Shown here: in pieces, positions 1-11,178 of the stretch
How the letters are laid out: each line of letters begins with the position of its first letter
How positions within the stretch are numbered: the stretch's first letter is position 1
DNA from: Lepas anatifera
Taxonomy: Eukaryota > Arthropoda > Thecostraca > Lepadidae
NCBI GenBank assembly: GCA_034440635.1
Contig: JAOTON010001569.1
Location: 42,000-105,999, forward strand
Reading direction: 5' to 3'
DNA: 64,000 bases
Notes under the pieces: generated by a model
Seen by the model: the letters and a program-made list of their open reading frames with translations, nothing else
What the model was told of the DNA's origin: nothing
Databases searched by the model: none
Program-made: the position numbers and the translations under genes

Positions 1-127
1 CTACAGATCTAGTGTAAACAGTTTTTTTTTCAAAAATGTATCCGGCCTTTGGGGGCCAAAGATAGCTTGGCCCCCTTCCAGCGCTTTGGGGGGCCATGGC
101 CGGGATCCCCCTCTGCGTCCGCCAATG
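1..127 (+). mobile_element. hAT-type MITE, right part (family of 30164-30465)
   Basis: It matches 30330-30465: GTGTAAACA, TTTCAAAAAT, CCTTTGGGGGCCAAA and CCTTCCAGCGCTTTGG, and ends TGCGTCCGCCAATG. The left part is cut by the window edge, so no target duplication can be seen here. Confidence 0.65.
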
Positions 128-235
128 TATAGGTGACGCTGACTCGTGCGGCTTGGCCTATAGATGACGCTGAGGGTGGTTTTCGGTGTTTGGTTTGGTG
201 TTAGTAAGGCACCCATAGATACTGACCTGCACTAG

Positions 236-461
236 CATAGGCGGATCCAGGATTTCCCATCGGGGGGGTGGCACTTTCCCGGGGGCGCCATCTGGACTAG
301 GGGCGTAACTTTTGACCGGTAAAACCTATCAGGTTGGCGCAAAATCCTACCGGTGGGCACCGATTTTCGCATCCTGGGGGGTGGGAGCGACATTTCAGGG
401 GGCAGAGGGTTGATCGGAGGGGCACGTGCCCCCTTTGTCCCATCCCCTGGATTTGCCTATG
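236..461 (+). mobile_element. hAT-type MITE with GGCGGATCC termini
   Basis: The 226-bp element starts CATAGGCGGATCCAGG and ends CCTGGATTTGCCTATG. Perfect 8-bp duplications TGCACTAG flank it (228-235 and 462-469), the size typical of hAT transposons. It is noncoding. A related copy is at 35897-36097. Confidence 0.85.
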
Positions 462-599
462 TGCACTAGGTATTTCTATACATGACTTCTTACGCCTTTT
501 TTTCATTTCCTTCAGAGCTATTCCTTTCCGCCTTTTCTTTTCATTGAATAGCTCTGAAGCGTTTTTGCTTTTCACTTAGTAGTGGAAGACGTCCGGTTT

Positions 600-800
600 T
601 GTCACGCCTGTAGATGTCCGAGGTACGGCAGCGGCTCGGCGTCTGGTGCGGGAAACATGTCCGAATTCGTGCTCTGTGTCTAGGCTGGAGATTGATTGGG
701 TCCTGTTTTGGGGCCCATTTAGGAGCACTCAAGTAGAAGGTGCCGACCTTTTTCGAAGCTCTTCTCGTCCAGTGACTTGCAAAGGGCGTAGTTCGGAACT
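600..800 (+). repeat. Repeat shared with SINE-like 3' region at 38.55 kb
   Basis: This stretch is collinear with 38530-38755: GTCACGCCT, CGGCTCGGC, GATTGGG-CC and AGTAGAAGGTGCC/AGTAGGTGCC, then a GAAGCTCT-CTC block, with moderate divergence. No coding sense was found. Confidence 0.5.
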
Positions 801-955
801 ATAAATCTCCCAGAAGACCTATCGGGCCGTTTGGATTTCATTTGCTTATTTTTTTATCCGTTGCACGTGTCCGCCATAAAAAGCAAGAGGGTGGGACAGT
901 GGCCTCGTGCACCTGCTCTCGCCTACTGGCATGTGCTCGAGTGTATTACTTTTAG

Positions 956-1190
956 CATAAGTGTCGCCACCGGCAAAAAAGTGGAGGGGCCAGCCAAACT
1001 TCAACGTGATGCTGACAAAAAAATTCAACATCAGGACCAAAAACTGTCCGAATTTGGGCTCCTCGTTGCCATCTGCAGCGGCTGGATATAAGAATGTCCG
1101 GATTTCTCTCATTTTGACTGAGATCAGGAAATTTTTGGCCAAAAAGTGGGGGGCCAGGCCCCCCTGGCCCCTCCTTTTCCGACGCGTATG
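956..1190 (+). mobile_element. hAT-type MITE, CATAAGTGTCG family, copy 1
   Basis: The 235-bp element starts CATAAGTGTCGCCACCGG and ends CCGACGCGTATG. Flanks ACTTTTAG and ACATTTAG match at 7 of 8 bases. The termini are imperfect inverted repeats. Short open frames inside it are incidental. Confidence 0.85.
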
Positions 1191-1390
1191 ACATTTAGCA
1201 AGCATTTGCGTAGCACAAATCGTTCGTATGAATACAATGTTTTTGTCGACGTAGCGATTCGTTTCTTTTTACCTGAGCCTTTTGTCACTTTGTGAGTCGA
1301 AAATATTGGTATGCATATAATTTCACGCCCGGCCTCTATTATCTATTATTATTATCTATTATCTAAATATTGCCAAGTCTTCCCATCTAT

Positions 1391-1623
1391 CATACGCGTC
1401 GGAAAAGGAGGGGCCAGGGGGCCTGGCCCCCCACTTTTTGGCCAAAAATTTCACGATCTCAGTCAAAATGAGAGAAAGCCGGACATTCTTATATCCAGCC
1501 GCTGCGGTAGGCAACGAGAAGTCCAAATTCGAACAGTTTTTGATCCTGATGTTGAAAGTTTTTGTCAGCATCAGGTTGAAGTTTGGCTGGCCCCCCACTT
1601 TTTTGCCGGTTGCGACACTTATG
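1391..1623 (-). mobile_element. hAT-type MITE, CATAAGTGTCG family, copy 2 (inverted)
   Basis: It is nearly identical to copy 1 but in the opposite orientation, about 200 bp away. It is flanked by perfect 8-bp duplications CCATCTAT (1383-1390, 1624-1631). The inverted pair could form a large hairpin in transcripts. Confidence 0.88.
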
Positions 1624-1631
1624 CCATCTAT

Positions 1632-2844
1632 AGATTATTTCCGAACAAGCGGGATTACTCTTCCACCGACTTTGTGCCAATGGTTATGGCTACCTTCCAG
1701 ATTAGAGGAATATCTCAATTCTAGGGGTATAGTAAGTTTGATTCTATTCGCAAGACCTGGCATACTTGTCCTGCTACTTCAGTGCGTTCATTTTTTTACC
1801 TTCTTTTCTTGTCGGCCAATGTGTTCTCATTTTGATTTGTTACATATTTTTGAGATAAAGTTCTGACAAATCATAAAATTCAGTTTTATGCTCTATTATT
1901 TGTACAGTTGATAAGCGCCAAATAAAAACACGTCCTTCGTGCGGCAAACGATGCTGGTGTGCTGTGTGGTGGTTCTTCAATTTTAAGCTGCAACAACTCT
2001 GGGGCGGAGGGAGGAATACCTAAACCGTAAGTCGCATTTCATTTGTGTCGATTGCGTTGGGTGGTGCTGGTGGTGCCACGGTAATATAGAAAGCGTGGTA
2101 TATAGTGCGGTGAGGTAGTTTGTCAGGCTTCTGAGAATAATTTTGTGTTGAAATTTCACTGTATGAGATTTTCTGGTTTATGAGCCAGTCAGGAGTAGGT
2201 ACCTGGGTACCTACCAAGGTCTTACATTAGATGAAAAATGAGGCTTGAGAAGTGAATGTGGCATCCCTGTCCTGATAGATGTACGGATTGTGACCCAAAT
2301 TATTTCATGCAATTGCTTCTGAATCGGTAGAAGGTAAGCCTTGACTTCGAATTTCAGGCCATGTTGTCAGCCTAATCTGTAAAGTATGGTAGGTATTTTC
2401 AATAAGATCTTGTTGGTACAGATATTGATAGGTTGTTACTTACTTGTTACCTGTTGAGTCGGCTCCATCCTTCGTATGCAGAGCCCAGATGGGCAGCCTT
2501 CAGTTTCTTTCCGTATGCCCCCGCATCACGGTGTGTTACTGTTGTGCCTGGTGGAGATATTGTGGAGTGGTCAATACCAGGCCATGTCAGAACCACTTGC
2601 TACAATATGATATGATATGATAGTTTTTTTCTCAAAATTTGAAGCATTACAAGATTTAGTAGATTTAGCATTACAAGATTTAGATTTAGCATGTTGGATT
2701 TAGTTGTTAATGAGCTCTTACCAGAATGTCATGTCTCAGTCTTGCAGAGGTACATAGTACCTCTGATTTGCCCAATGTGTGTCTAATTTGGCTTTGAACT
2801 GGGAGATAATGGTAGTGTTGATGACATGGTGAGGGAGAGTATTC
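1632..2844. other. No gene recognised
   Basis: AT-rich sequence with scattered short open frames. 2610-2700 has short TTACAAGATTTAG duplications. Nothing else was identified. Confidence 0.5.
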
Positions 2845-3685
2845 GATAACGAGGTAGCTGGCTTCACACATGTTGCCAGATAGAATCACAGCAAGCTAAA
2901 TCCACATCATAAGTACCACAGTTCAAAAGCTCCTATGAATCAAAACTTCCTTTCAAACAAAAGCACCACAGGTTGGTCCAGAAAGCTCCTATGAATCAAA
3001 ACTTCCTTCCAAACAAAAGCGCCACAGGTTGATCCAGATCGTAAGTGCCACTGTTCAAAGCTTCCTCCAGTGAAATATTCCAAGTGGTCTAGCTGTTTTT
3101 GGCGTTGCTGAAACATCCTTCTTTGAAATGTTCCTAGTGCCAAAACTGCTTTTTTGCATTGCTGAGTGACACTTTTTCAAAAACCTTTAGTAATTTTTTA
3201 AAAATATTTCTACATGTAGCACAATGTAACCAAACCTGACCTAACCTTTTCTCGACTCAGCAAGCTGGCCTGTGGCGCACCTAACCTCCTGGTGGCACTT
3301 TTGCCTTCATCAGCTGCTGTGGATATGCTGCGTGCCTACTTAACCTAACCGAGTCTAACCTAACCGAGTCTAACCTAACCTAACCTAACCTAACCTAACA
3401 TAACCTAACCTAACAACCTAACCTAACAACCTAACCTAACCTAACCTAACCTAACCTAACCAGTTGTGGTCAGCGCCAGTTGTGGTACTTGGAATGTTGC
3501 ACTGGATGAAGTTTTGAACAGTAGCACTTATGATATATATTAACCTGTAGCAATTCTAATTAATGGAAGTTTTGAACCGTTGGAACTTTTGAACTGTGGC
3601 ACTTATCATACAGATCAACCTGTAGTTATCTGGCAACATGTGTGAAGCCTGCTACCTCATTACCGAGTATTCCAATTGTTAACAA
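2845..3685. repeat. Inverted repeat enclosing a telomere-like array
   Basis: The left arm 2845-2932 and right arm 3590-3685 are reverse complements (GAGGTAGC-GGCTTCACACATGT, TGCCAGATA, CACAGTTCAAAAG). The arms flank a 56-bp tandem duplication (2926-3037) and CCTAA-rich repeats. It could be a non-autonomous element or a fold-back structure. Confidence 0.65.
3341..3462 (-). repeat. Interstitial TTAGG telomere-like repeats
   Basis: About 20 mostly contiguous TAACC units occur, interspersed with TAACCGAGTC variants and AACAACC spacers. TTAGG is the canonical arthropod telomere repeat; here it is an internal, degenerate array. Confidence 0.85.
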
Positions 3686-4779
3686 CCTTAACATCAAAAG
3701 ATAAGCGACAGACTCTCGGACAGCATTTCAATTTGGTTTGACCAGCTGCAAGTCATGACTGCATGTACATCCTCAACTGTCAAGCTCCAGGAACTGTGAT
3801 GGATCTTGGTCCATGTTGCCATAGAGCAGAAATAAAAACTTAAATCATGTCTCCACTACATCTCCGAAAGTAGGGAGAAAGCAAGCCAAGCCCTCGCAAA
3901 CATTTAGTGTAAGGTAGATGGGCCAGTACTCAAACCTTGTGTGGGGCATGATGCTAGACCCTCTCAACTAACTTCTTATCTCCTCTTTTAAATGGAACCC
4001 AAACAAAATTTACATATTCCTAGTGAGGATAGACCAGTGTTTTGTACAGAAGCGGAAGTCACATACACATACGGAAGTCGCTCCGTCAATCTCACTTAAC
4101 TTCGAGCGGATCACATACAGCTGACAGCCCTGTCACATCAAAGTGCCACGCCACATGACCCCGCCTGTTGGATACACCCAGTGCATGGCCTTGGTGTCTG
4201 ATAAAAGGGAGACTCAAGTGTTGCTCATTTCAGCTATCGGTGGCACACAGTGTATGCGCCTGGAAGGTGTCTTGTTTTCGCCTCATCCCTTTGTGAGCTG
4301 GTTGCAGCTTTGCTGAGGTACTATTTGTCACTAATACACCACATCATTCATGGTATCAAATCTGCACTGATATAATCTCTATATTTATATTGAGCCACCC
4401 ATGATGCTATGTGCCTAAATAAATTGCTCCCTCTGCCGCTGCATCGGGCTCCCCTCCACCGATGGGTTGGGCTCGCTCTGCTGCCTCCCTGGCCCCGTTG
4501 CCATCGCGATTCTGGTGCGTCGCTCTGGTGTCCCTGTCTGACATCGTCCGCTCTAAGGAGTGTTGCCACCTCGCAACTCTGCTTAGGTTTCTCTGGCTCT
4601 AACAGCCGTGAGAAATGGTGATCGGTTCCCGAGGTAACGGATAGCGGGCTGCCCTGGGTAATCCGTGGGTTCGCCGGAGCGCGGCCCACTTGTTTCTTAT
4701 TATGTTTTTTGCCTTTAAAGACTTGTAGTGGGCGAAATGTTTTGTGGATCTTTCGCCTTCCAATTTGTGCGACGTGTAT

Positions 4780-5357
4780 GATGATAAATGTGTATGGTAT
4801 CAAGTGTAAACGTATCAGGGCTGGAAAAATGATTTTCTGGTCATGGTTAGGACCATCGATGCGCTGGAAACTGCAGAGTCAGCCTGTTGTCTAAATTTGA
4901 GGCCCTTGTCAATGACAATTCTAATGTCCTTTTCAGAAGACAACTTTTGCAATGTTACACTGTTCATGGCAAAGTCGAAGTTTCTAATATATTCACCGAT
5001 GTGTAGGATCGAGCACTTTCCTCAAGTAAAGGACATTTGCCACAGCTCCGACCACCTCTGCAGGTGGTCGGTCATTGTCGAGCTGCAAGCTTACAGCAGA
5101 TTTAATATTATTGGCGCTAGAGTATAATTTCGTGTCATCGGCAAATATTTGCACTACAGAATTTACAGCATCTGGGAGATCATTGATATCAATAAGAAAC
5201 AGGATTTAACCAAGGATGGATCCCTGCAGTACACCACTGATGACAGGAGCCCAATCAGAAGCAGAAGATCCAACAACTGCCCGCTGGAGACGGTTAGATA
5301 GAAAGGCTTTTATCCATTTCAAGATTTTGTCGCGAACACCGCATGCAGCTAGTTTGG
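4780..5357 (-). mobile_element. Second CR1-like reverse transcriptase fragment
   Basis: On the - strand this reads KWIKAFLSNRLQRAVVG, a SGVLQGSILG box with a nearby stop, LPDAVNSVVQIFADDTKLYS with an intact FADD box, and then a tail. It is a different copy from the one at 5700-7500, since it repeats the same RT motifs. It is 5'-truncated at about 5357 and carries stop codons. A 10-bp-stem hairpin (5048-5071) lies within it. Confidence 0.72.
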
Positions 5358-5699
5358 TCATCAGCCGAGAGTGAGGAACGGAGCCAAACCCGGTCTGGCC
5401 CGACCGACCGTCACCCGGCCTGATCGTCGTGTAGTCGGTCGGGCTGGACCGCGCCAGACGACTAGGTGTACTTGTTCACATACTCTTGTTTTAGCTACTC
5501 TGAGTTATACTCACCTGATTGGTTCCCTCACCAGTCCCTTGATAAGGAGAGGGCATGAGCAGGAAAGGAAAGCAGGGCATGATATATTGGGTAATAAGGG
5601 GTTGAAAATGGTGTGTGCCAGATTGCAGTATCAATACATTTAAAGCATTGGTACTTTCTGGTGGAGACAGGTAAAAGCTTTACTTTTTGGTAAAAACAG

Positions 5700-7500
5700 G
5701 TGGAACCTGGAAGAAAGCTTCCTTCAGTACCTACTCCCAGTTGTCTATGCATCAGCTTGAACATCAAGATCGCATCTCCTGGCCTCTGTACATCTGGGGT
5801 GGGAGGTTGGGCCTTCTCAGTCACTCTGTGTAATCAAGATGGCAGAGTTGGGGACCATTTGTGCGGCTCTATGCTGCACTTTTTCCACCAGCAGCTGGCC
5901 AGCCTTGTTAAATGGACCTAAGATTGCGTTAGCATGCCCAAAGTGGGATCTGAGCAGAGCTTTGTACAGAACAGAAGAGTCAGCTTAGACTTGTCCAAGT
6001 CAACGAAGGATCGTTTGATCGGTCCCAACACTTGGTTTGCCTTGGAGATGACTCGAGCTGATTGTCTTCGGAAGTGAGGTCGCTATCAACCTGCACTCCC
6101 AGGTCCCTCTCAATCTAAATCTGAGCTGAAGCTTCGTCGTGCATCACATACTCCCTCTGAGGATAAGTGGCACCTAGGTGCACTACCCCACCCTTGCTGA
6201 CATTGAATGGAAAGAGTCATTTTAGTATGGTGTCAGCAAACGTGTTAATGTTACAAGACAGTCCCTCCGGTAAATCATTCACAAATAGGGTGAAGAGAGT
6301 TGGTCCCAGGGTCGAGCCCTGCGGTATGCCGCTGGTTACCAGACTGTAACCAGAGACGGCAGAATTAACTCTCACCCTCTGGGATCTACTAGAGATGAAA
6401 GCCCTGATCCACAGAGAGATCTTACCTCTGATTCCAAGGTCGCTCAAATTCTGGATCAGACGCTTGTTGGCACGGAATCAAACACCTTAGAGAAGTTGAG
6501 GTAGGCTGCATTCACTGATAGTCTCTCCTCGAGGTCCCTTGTCCAACTTTCCAGTGAGCAGAGCAGCTGGGTGGTGCATGACCGCTTGGGGACAAATCCG
6601 TGTTGGGCATCATGCACTAACCCTGACCAACTCAAGTGTGCCAGGAGTTCATCCCGGATCAAAGATTCTAAGGTCTTTGAGAGCGCAGAAGTGAGGCCCA
6701 TTGGCCTGTAATTGTCTGGTAGGCGTCTTCCTCCTTTCTTATAGATGGGGACAATTTCTGCAACCTTCCAGTTGTCTGGAACCACTCCACTTGCTAGGGA
6801 GTTGGCAAAGATGGAGCACAGAGGGTGGCTTAAGGAAGTAGTGAGTTCACGCAGTACTCGAGGGTTAATGCCGTCAGGACCAGGTGATGTAATTTTTAAG
6901 GCCTTCAGCTTGGACTCCACCAGAGTTGGTGTCAGGGTGATGTTTCCTAGGATGCTATCCTCCACTTGTCTTTGTAGACAGGGATCTCTCTCCTGGTGCT
7001 CTCAGTGGTGAATATCCCAGAGAAGCATTGGGACAAAAACTCTGTTTTTCTGAATCCTCGGTTACAGTGCTGGCGTCTGACTTCTGGAGAGCCTCTACCT
7101 TTCGCCTCAACTTGGTCTGAGAGTGAGCGTATGACCAGAACGCTTTAGAGTTATCTTGACCTCACTGGCCAGTCTCTGTTGGCAGCCCTTTCTCAGTCTT
7201 GGCAGCCTGCGCAAGTCATTGCGCTTTCTTATAAAGTTCTCCCAAGCTGTCTGTTTCATTCTGTCTGTTGAAGCCTTGGTGTATTTATTCCATAACTTCT
7301 TTTCCTTCACTAGTTGCAACGTAGCCGTGGTGAGATATATGTTCTTCTTGCGAACGGTGTTCTGTAGAGTTACACCTTCCTGTGTGAGCTTTTGAATCCT
7401 ATCGACAAAGCAGGAATATTCACCCCCCAATCCCATCCTATATGCTTCCTCCCAGTTCACATCTTTGGCCAATTCCCTCATTCTTGTGCAGTTGCCTTGG
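5700..7500 (-). mobile_element. CR1-like LINE reverse transcriptase relic
   Basis: Fragments in several - strand frames give the EN-RT linker (WENFIRKRNDLRRL, about 7230), RT motifs TSPGPDGINPRVLREL, IVPIYKKGGRRLPDNYRPM, QHGFVPKRSCTTQLL and LNFSKVFDSVP (6456-6965), then SGIPQGSTLGPTLF and FVNDLP (6217-6447). The active-site box reads FAD-T instead of FADD, apparently by loss of one Asp codon. The 3' part (RSFVDLDKSK, about 6010; GDAILMFKLMHRQ, about 5770) resembles CR1/Jockey-like C-terminal regions. Endonuclease is absent: the 5' end stops where a SINE begins. It is clearly dead. Confidence 0.8.
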
Positions 7501-7740
7501 CGGCCGGTTGGCCTAGTGGCTTCGCTGCGTGTCTTCAAATCGGACGACATGGATTAGCGTGGGTTCAATCCCCATGATGGGAAACTGTTTTCCGTGTCCA
7601 ATCTGAAACCATGACATGTATTTACACACAGACAATTACGGGCATGTAAAAAAGACATGACAGGAAGACTTACATAAACCCATCGGGCACATATAGCCTT
7701 TGTAGCTGCGGTGCCCTAAAACTCTAATAATCATCAATCA
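7498..7740 (+). mobile_element. tRNA-derived SINE with LINE-like tail
   Basis: The head has a box A-like TTGGCCTAGTGG (7507-7518) and a box B-like GGGTTCAATCC (about 7561-7571), the internal RNA polymerase III promoter of tRNA-derived SINEs. The body GGAAAC...TTCCGTGT matches another copy at 47285-47515. The last 57 bp (7684-7740) match the 3' end of the LINE at 20977. That tail is flanked by a perfect 14-bp repeat TTACATAAACCCAT (7670-7683, 7741-7754), so it may instead be a separate tiny LINE insertion. Confidence 0.65.
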
Positions 7741-7797
7741 TTACATAAACCCATTTGGTACCGTACACGTACGGCGCAGAGCGAGACGTAAACGGCG

Positions 7798-7948
7798 AAC
7801 CGCAGGGGGTGCAACCGACGCATCGCAGGGGGTGCAGCCGACGCGTCTCAGGGGGTGCAACCGACGCATCGCAGGGGCGCAACCGACGCATCACAGGGGC
7901 GCGGCCGACGCATCGCAAGGGGCGCGACCGCGCAACGCAGGGAGCGCT
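7798..7948 (+). repeat. Minisatellite of about 23-24 bp, six to seven units
   Basis: Units of the form CGACGCATCGCAGGGGGTGCAAC repeat with small variations; later units shorten to CGCAGGGGCGCAAC. Confidence 0.8.
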
Positions 7949-8559
7949 CCGACGCATCCAGCCCTCTAAGGAGCCCTTCGTCAACCGGCACGGCAGAGCG
8001 GAGCAGGCCAGGGGGAGGGGGTTAGATATGGGACGGATTTGATACCATGAATGATGGGATATATTGGTGACAAACGATACATCCGCAAAGCTGTAATCAG
8101 CTCACGAAGAGATGAGGCGAAAACAAGACACATTCCAGGCGCATACGCCGTGGACCACAGACGGGCTGAACGGCTGAAATGAGTACCACTTGAAGCTCCC
8201 CCTTATCAGACACCAAGGCCGTGCACTGGATGTATCCGACAGGCGGGTTCGTGTGGCGTGGCGCTTTGATGTGTCAGGGCTGCCAGCCGTATGTGATCCG
8301 CTCGAAGTGAAGTGCGATTGACGGAGATCCAAACCGGAAGCACGAACAGTCTCTACGGACGAGCTGTCGTGACGTTGGCATCAGTGGCGTCGGCCTCCTC
8401 CTCGCCGGCACCAGTGACGTCAGCCTCCTCCTCACTGTCCTCAGTCTCCTGGTCCTCGGAAAGTCCGGCTCTTCGCCATCCGCCCCAACGGCTGAGACGT
8501 CGGAGATGTCCCCGGACGCTCCGGCCTCGGTGTGAGTGTCACTGACGAAAGCGTCCACG

Positions 8560-9062
8560 CGCTAAGCGATGAACACGCGCACCCTGTCTCCAGCACCGGG
8601 CTGGATCCAGCCGTGGTCGGCCGAGTAGGCCTCAGTCGGAGCCTCGGCCGCCAGCCGACCTACCTCCGGTAGCACAATGTCCATGTACTGGTAGAAGATC
8701 TGCCGCGCGCCCCGGATCGCTCCCGGCCCAAGAGCGAAATCAGCGTCACCGCAAAGCACCTCCTTCGCCGTGGAGCCACCGTCCAGGCGCCTGGTGTTCA
8801 CGGAGGGGAGCTTATACTCGGAGGCGTTGACCGGGCGGCAAAGGCACCACACTCAGCGCTCGCTTCAACGCCATCTTGCTCTTCAGCACTGCGCTGTGTG
8901 TGCGGTAGCCGATAACCTGCTACCTCCAGGCGGCCTGGTCTCTCCTCGGGTCGTACCCCAGTCGCACCCACACGCTGCGCCAGGGGCCGGTATTGAAGTA
9001 GTTGGCGACCGGCGGCAGCGGGCAGCTGAACCGGTCCTCTAATGTAGTTCCTCCAAAACAAC
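8560..9062 (-). pseudogene. GTF3C5-like (TFIIIC subunit) C-terminal fragment, broken
   Basis: Read on the - strand, one frame gives a segment with VANYFNTGPWRSVWVRLGYDP followed by RRD, then a TAG stop and QVIGYRTHSAVLKSKM. A shifted frame (8852-8562) continues SEYKLPSV and RGARQIFYQYMDIVLPEV, then DHGWIQP. The WVRLGYDPR, YQV, SEYKL, RQ-FYQ-D and DGW order resembles the C-terminal part of general transcription factor 3C polypeptide 5, a DNA-binding TFIIIC subunit in RNA polymerase III initiation. At least one in-frame stop and one frameshift break it, and no introns are visible, which fits a decayed processed copy. The family call rests on recognised pattern only. A Ser/Asp-rich then Arg-rich open stretch to about 8340 may be its tail. 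Confidence 0.55.
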
Positions 9063-9369
9063 GAATCGAAACCTTTAATTTATTAGGGCCAGAGATTCAG
9101 TTGCAGTTATTCACCCCCGGTGCACTTAATTTAGCTGCAGGATAGGGACGACACTACAATTCCGGGGACAGCAATATATACACAGAATAACAATATTCAA
9201 TTGGAGACAGCAGCAAGTTTGTAGTAACTTTGAACTGGAGACCTATCGTACATTTAGTTTTGCTCATTTTTGCCTTTAGAAAGAAAAAACAGCCTAAAAG
9301 CTAGCTCATTCAGGGGAAAGTAGTATAATCCTATCTAACTCTTAACAGTTTAATGGGCGAGTGGCCTTA

Positions 9370-10975
9370 TCAATAATGGTCAGTAAATAACTTTTTGAGG
9401 ACTAGTTTGAAGAACTATTTGCTTTTGGGGTATGCCATTGATGTTCCTTATTTTTGGTGCAAGATTTTCACTCCACGTTTTTGGTGCCGCAAGAAATATT
9501 GAAAATTTCCGGGAAAGAAAGGCAGTGAACGGAACTTCGAAGTGAGTTGGTTGGCTTGTTTGCCTATCCCTTGTCGGTCCTGCAAGTGTGAATTTAGATG
9601 CCAGTGGTTTTGGAAAGAAATTTGTGAGAAAATCATGGGGAATATTCATTTTGGGTGATTTTGATTAGATCAACTATTTTAACAACTTCATACTTCTTAA
9701 ATAAGGGACTAGAGGGTGCCAAAGGGTCAGCTGAGTCAATGATTCGGACTACCTTTTTTGAAGAGTAACTAATCGGTTTAATCTAGCAGGGAAGGTAGAA
9801 CCCCAGACTTGAATTCCATACATAATGTGTGATAAGGCTAATGAGTTGTAAAGGAGGAGGTGATTGGGCCTCAGAAAACCTTTAACCCTTGATAGCCTAT
9901 GTTACGAGAAATGTATTTTCTAAGCTCTTGACGTGTAGATCCCACTTAAACTTATCATGAATAATAATTCCTAGGTATTTTGTTGAATGGCTTCGATTTA
10001 TATTGTCATTATTGATTGATATTACAATGTCAGGTTCGTCGCATCGGTTAGAAAAAAGCTGGTAAGTGGATTTTTGTTCATTGACAGTTAGTCGGTTACA
10101 AGTACGCCATTCAGCTATTTTAGGGAGGTTATTGGAGATTGTATTTTGGAAGTCAGAGGGCGTTTTACCAATAAAGGTGAGGACAGTGTCGTCCGCGAAC
10201 TGAAGAAACTGACTGGGAGGAGACCTCAGACAGATGTTATTAATATAAATGAGAAATAGGAGGATGCCAAGAACAGATCCCTGTGGACCTCCGTTATTCA
10301 TTTGTTGGCTATGAGTGGAGAATATGGAATTAAATGTAACGATCTGTGTTCGGTTATTAAGGTATGAGTGAAAAAAGCAAGAACATTACTTTTGACGCCA
10401 TAGAAGTCAAGTTTTTTTAGAAGGATTTCATGGTCCACAGTATCGAAAGCTTTTGAAAAGTTTAGGTAGATAGCCGTGCATATTTCTTTTTTTGATAAAG
10501 TCCTGGTAACGTGATCATGCAACACAGCCACAGGTATGTAAGTACTACGTGACTTTCGAAATCCGAATTGATTATCGTTAATCATATTTTCGAACGTGGT
10601 ATGTTCAACGAGCTGGACATAAACCATTTTTCTAATATTTTTGAGAGAATGTTAGAAGGCTTATAGGTCGACAGTTATTAAATGATGAAACGTCTCCTGT
10701 CTTGTAAATTGGGACTATCATGAATTTCTTAAATGCTTTGGGAAATGTTTCTGTAGTAAGGCATAAGTTGAAGACATGTTGGAGGCACGGGGCTAGTGTT
10801 TGAGAGATGGCTTTGAGTATTTTTGGCGTAAGAGAGTCTGCAGTGGGAGATGAGCTGTCTAGGCTCTGTATTAATGACGTAATGGTCGGGGCATCTGTTT
10901 GGTTTAGGACATATTCATTACTAGGTGCTTGAAGGTTATCCAGGAATGAAGGGGATCGGTGTTAGACTGTGAAAG
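9370..10975 (-). mobile_element. LINE reverse transcriptase relic (CR1/Jockey-like)
   Basis: Two adjacent - strand frames carry RT motifs: DNQFGFRKSRSTYIPVAVL, YLNFSKAFDTVDHEILLKKL (10298-10627), then PQGSVLGILLFLIYINNI, LQFADDTVLTF and TKYLGIIIHDKFKWDLHV (9897-10301). They are split by a frameshift at about 10300. Further 3' (9700-9850) a shifted frame gives HIMYGIQVWGS and TLQKRVVRII, the usual post-RT region. The FADD site is intact but the ORF is not. No endonuclease was found upstream; the copy is 5'-truncated at about 10975. Confidence 0.8.
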
Positions 10976-11063
10976 CTTATTATCCAGTGAGGAAGCAATG
11001 GATCCAAAGAAAGACCAGGTGGTGAAATCCAAAGAAAGACCAGTCTGACCAGGTGGAGAGGAT

Positions 11064-11178
11064 CCTTAAACACCCACGCCAGTAATCCCCGTAATTGGGT
11101 AAAACACCCACGCCAATAATGCCCGTAATTGGGTAAGTGTGCCTGTTGGGGGTAGCCCTAATAAAATGATTGATAAAC
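11064..11178 (+). mobile_element. SINE 3' fragment with a duplicated segment
   Basis: Only the 3' domain is present: CCCGTAATTGGGTAAGTGTG, then GGGGGTAGCCCTAATAAAAT and a GATTGAT tail. About 36 bp (CACCCACGCCA...AATTGGGTAA) is tandemly duplicated at about 11068 and 11104. It is similar in order to the end of the 47.3-kb SINE. Confidence 0.45.

Larger units (their letters stand above)
4070..8335. repeat. About 300-bp inverted arms 3.7 kb apart
   Basis: The left arm 4070-4366 and right arm 8034-8335 match in inverted orientation over several blocks (CTTCGAGCGGATCACATAC, CAGCCCTG-CACATCAAAG, GACACCAAGGC, GATTTGATACCATGAATGAT). Two LINE relics, a SINE and a minisatellite lie between. The outer ends are not sharply defined. 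Confidence 0.65.

Noticed and set aside
7800..7950. CRISPR-like array
   Set aside because: The units are contiguous about 24-bp minisatellite repeats without unique spacers, in a eukaryotic genome.
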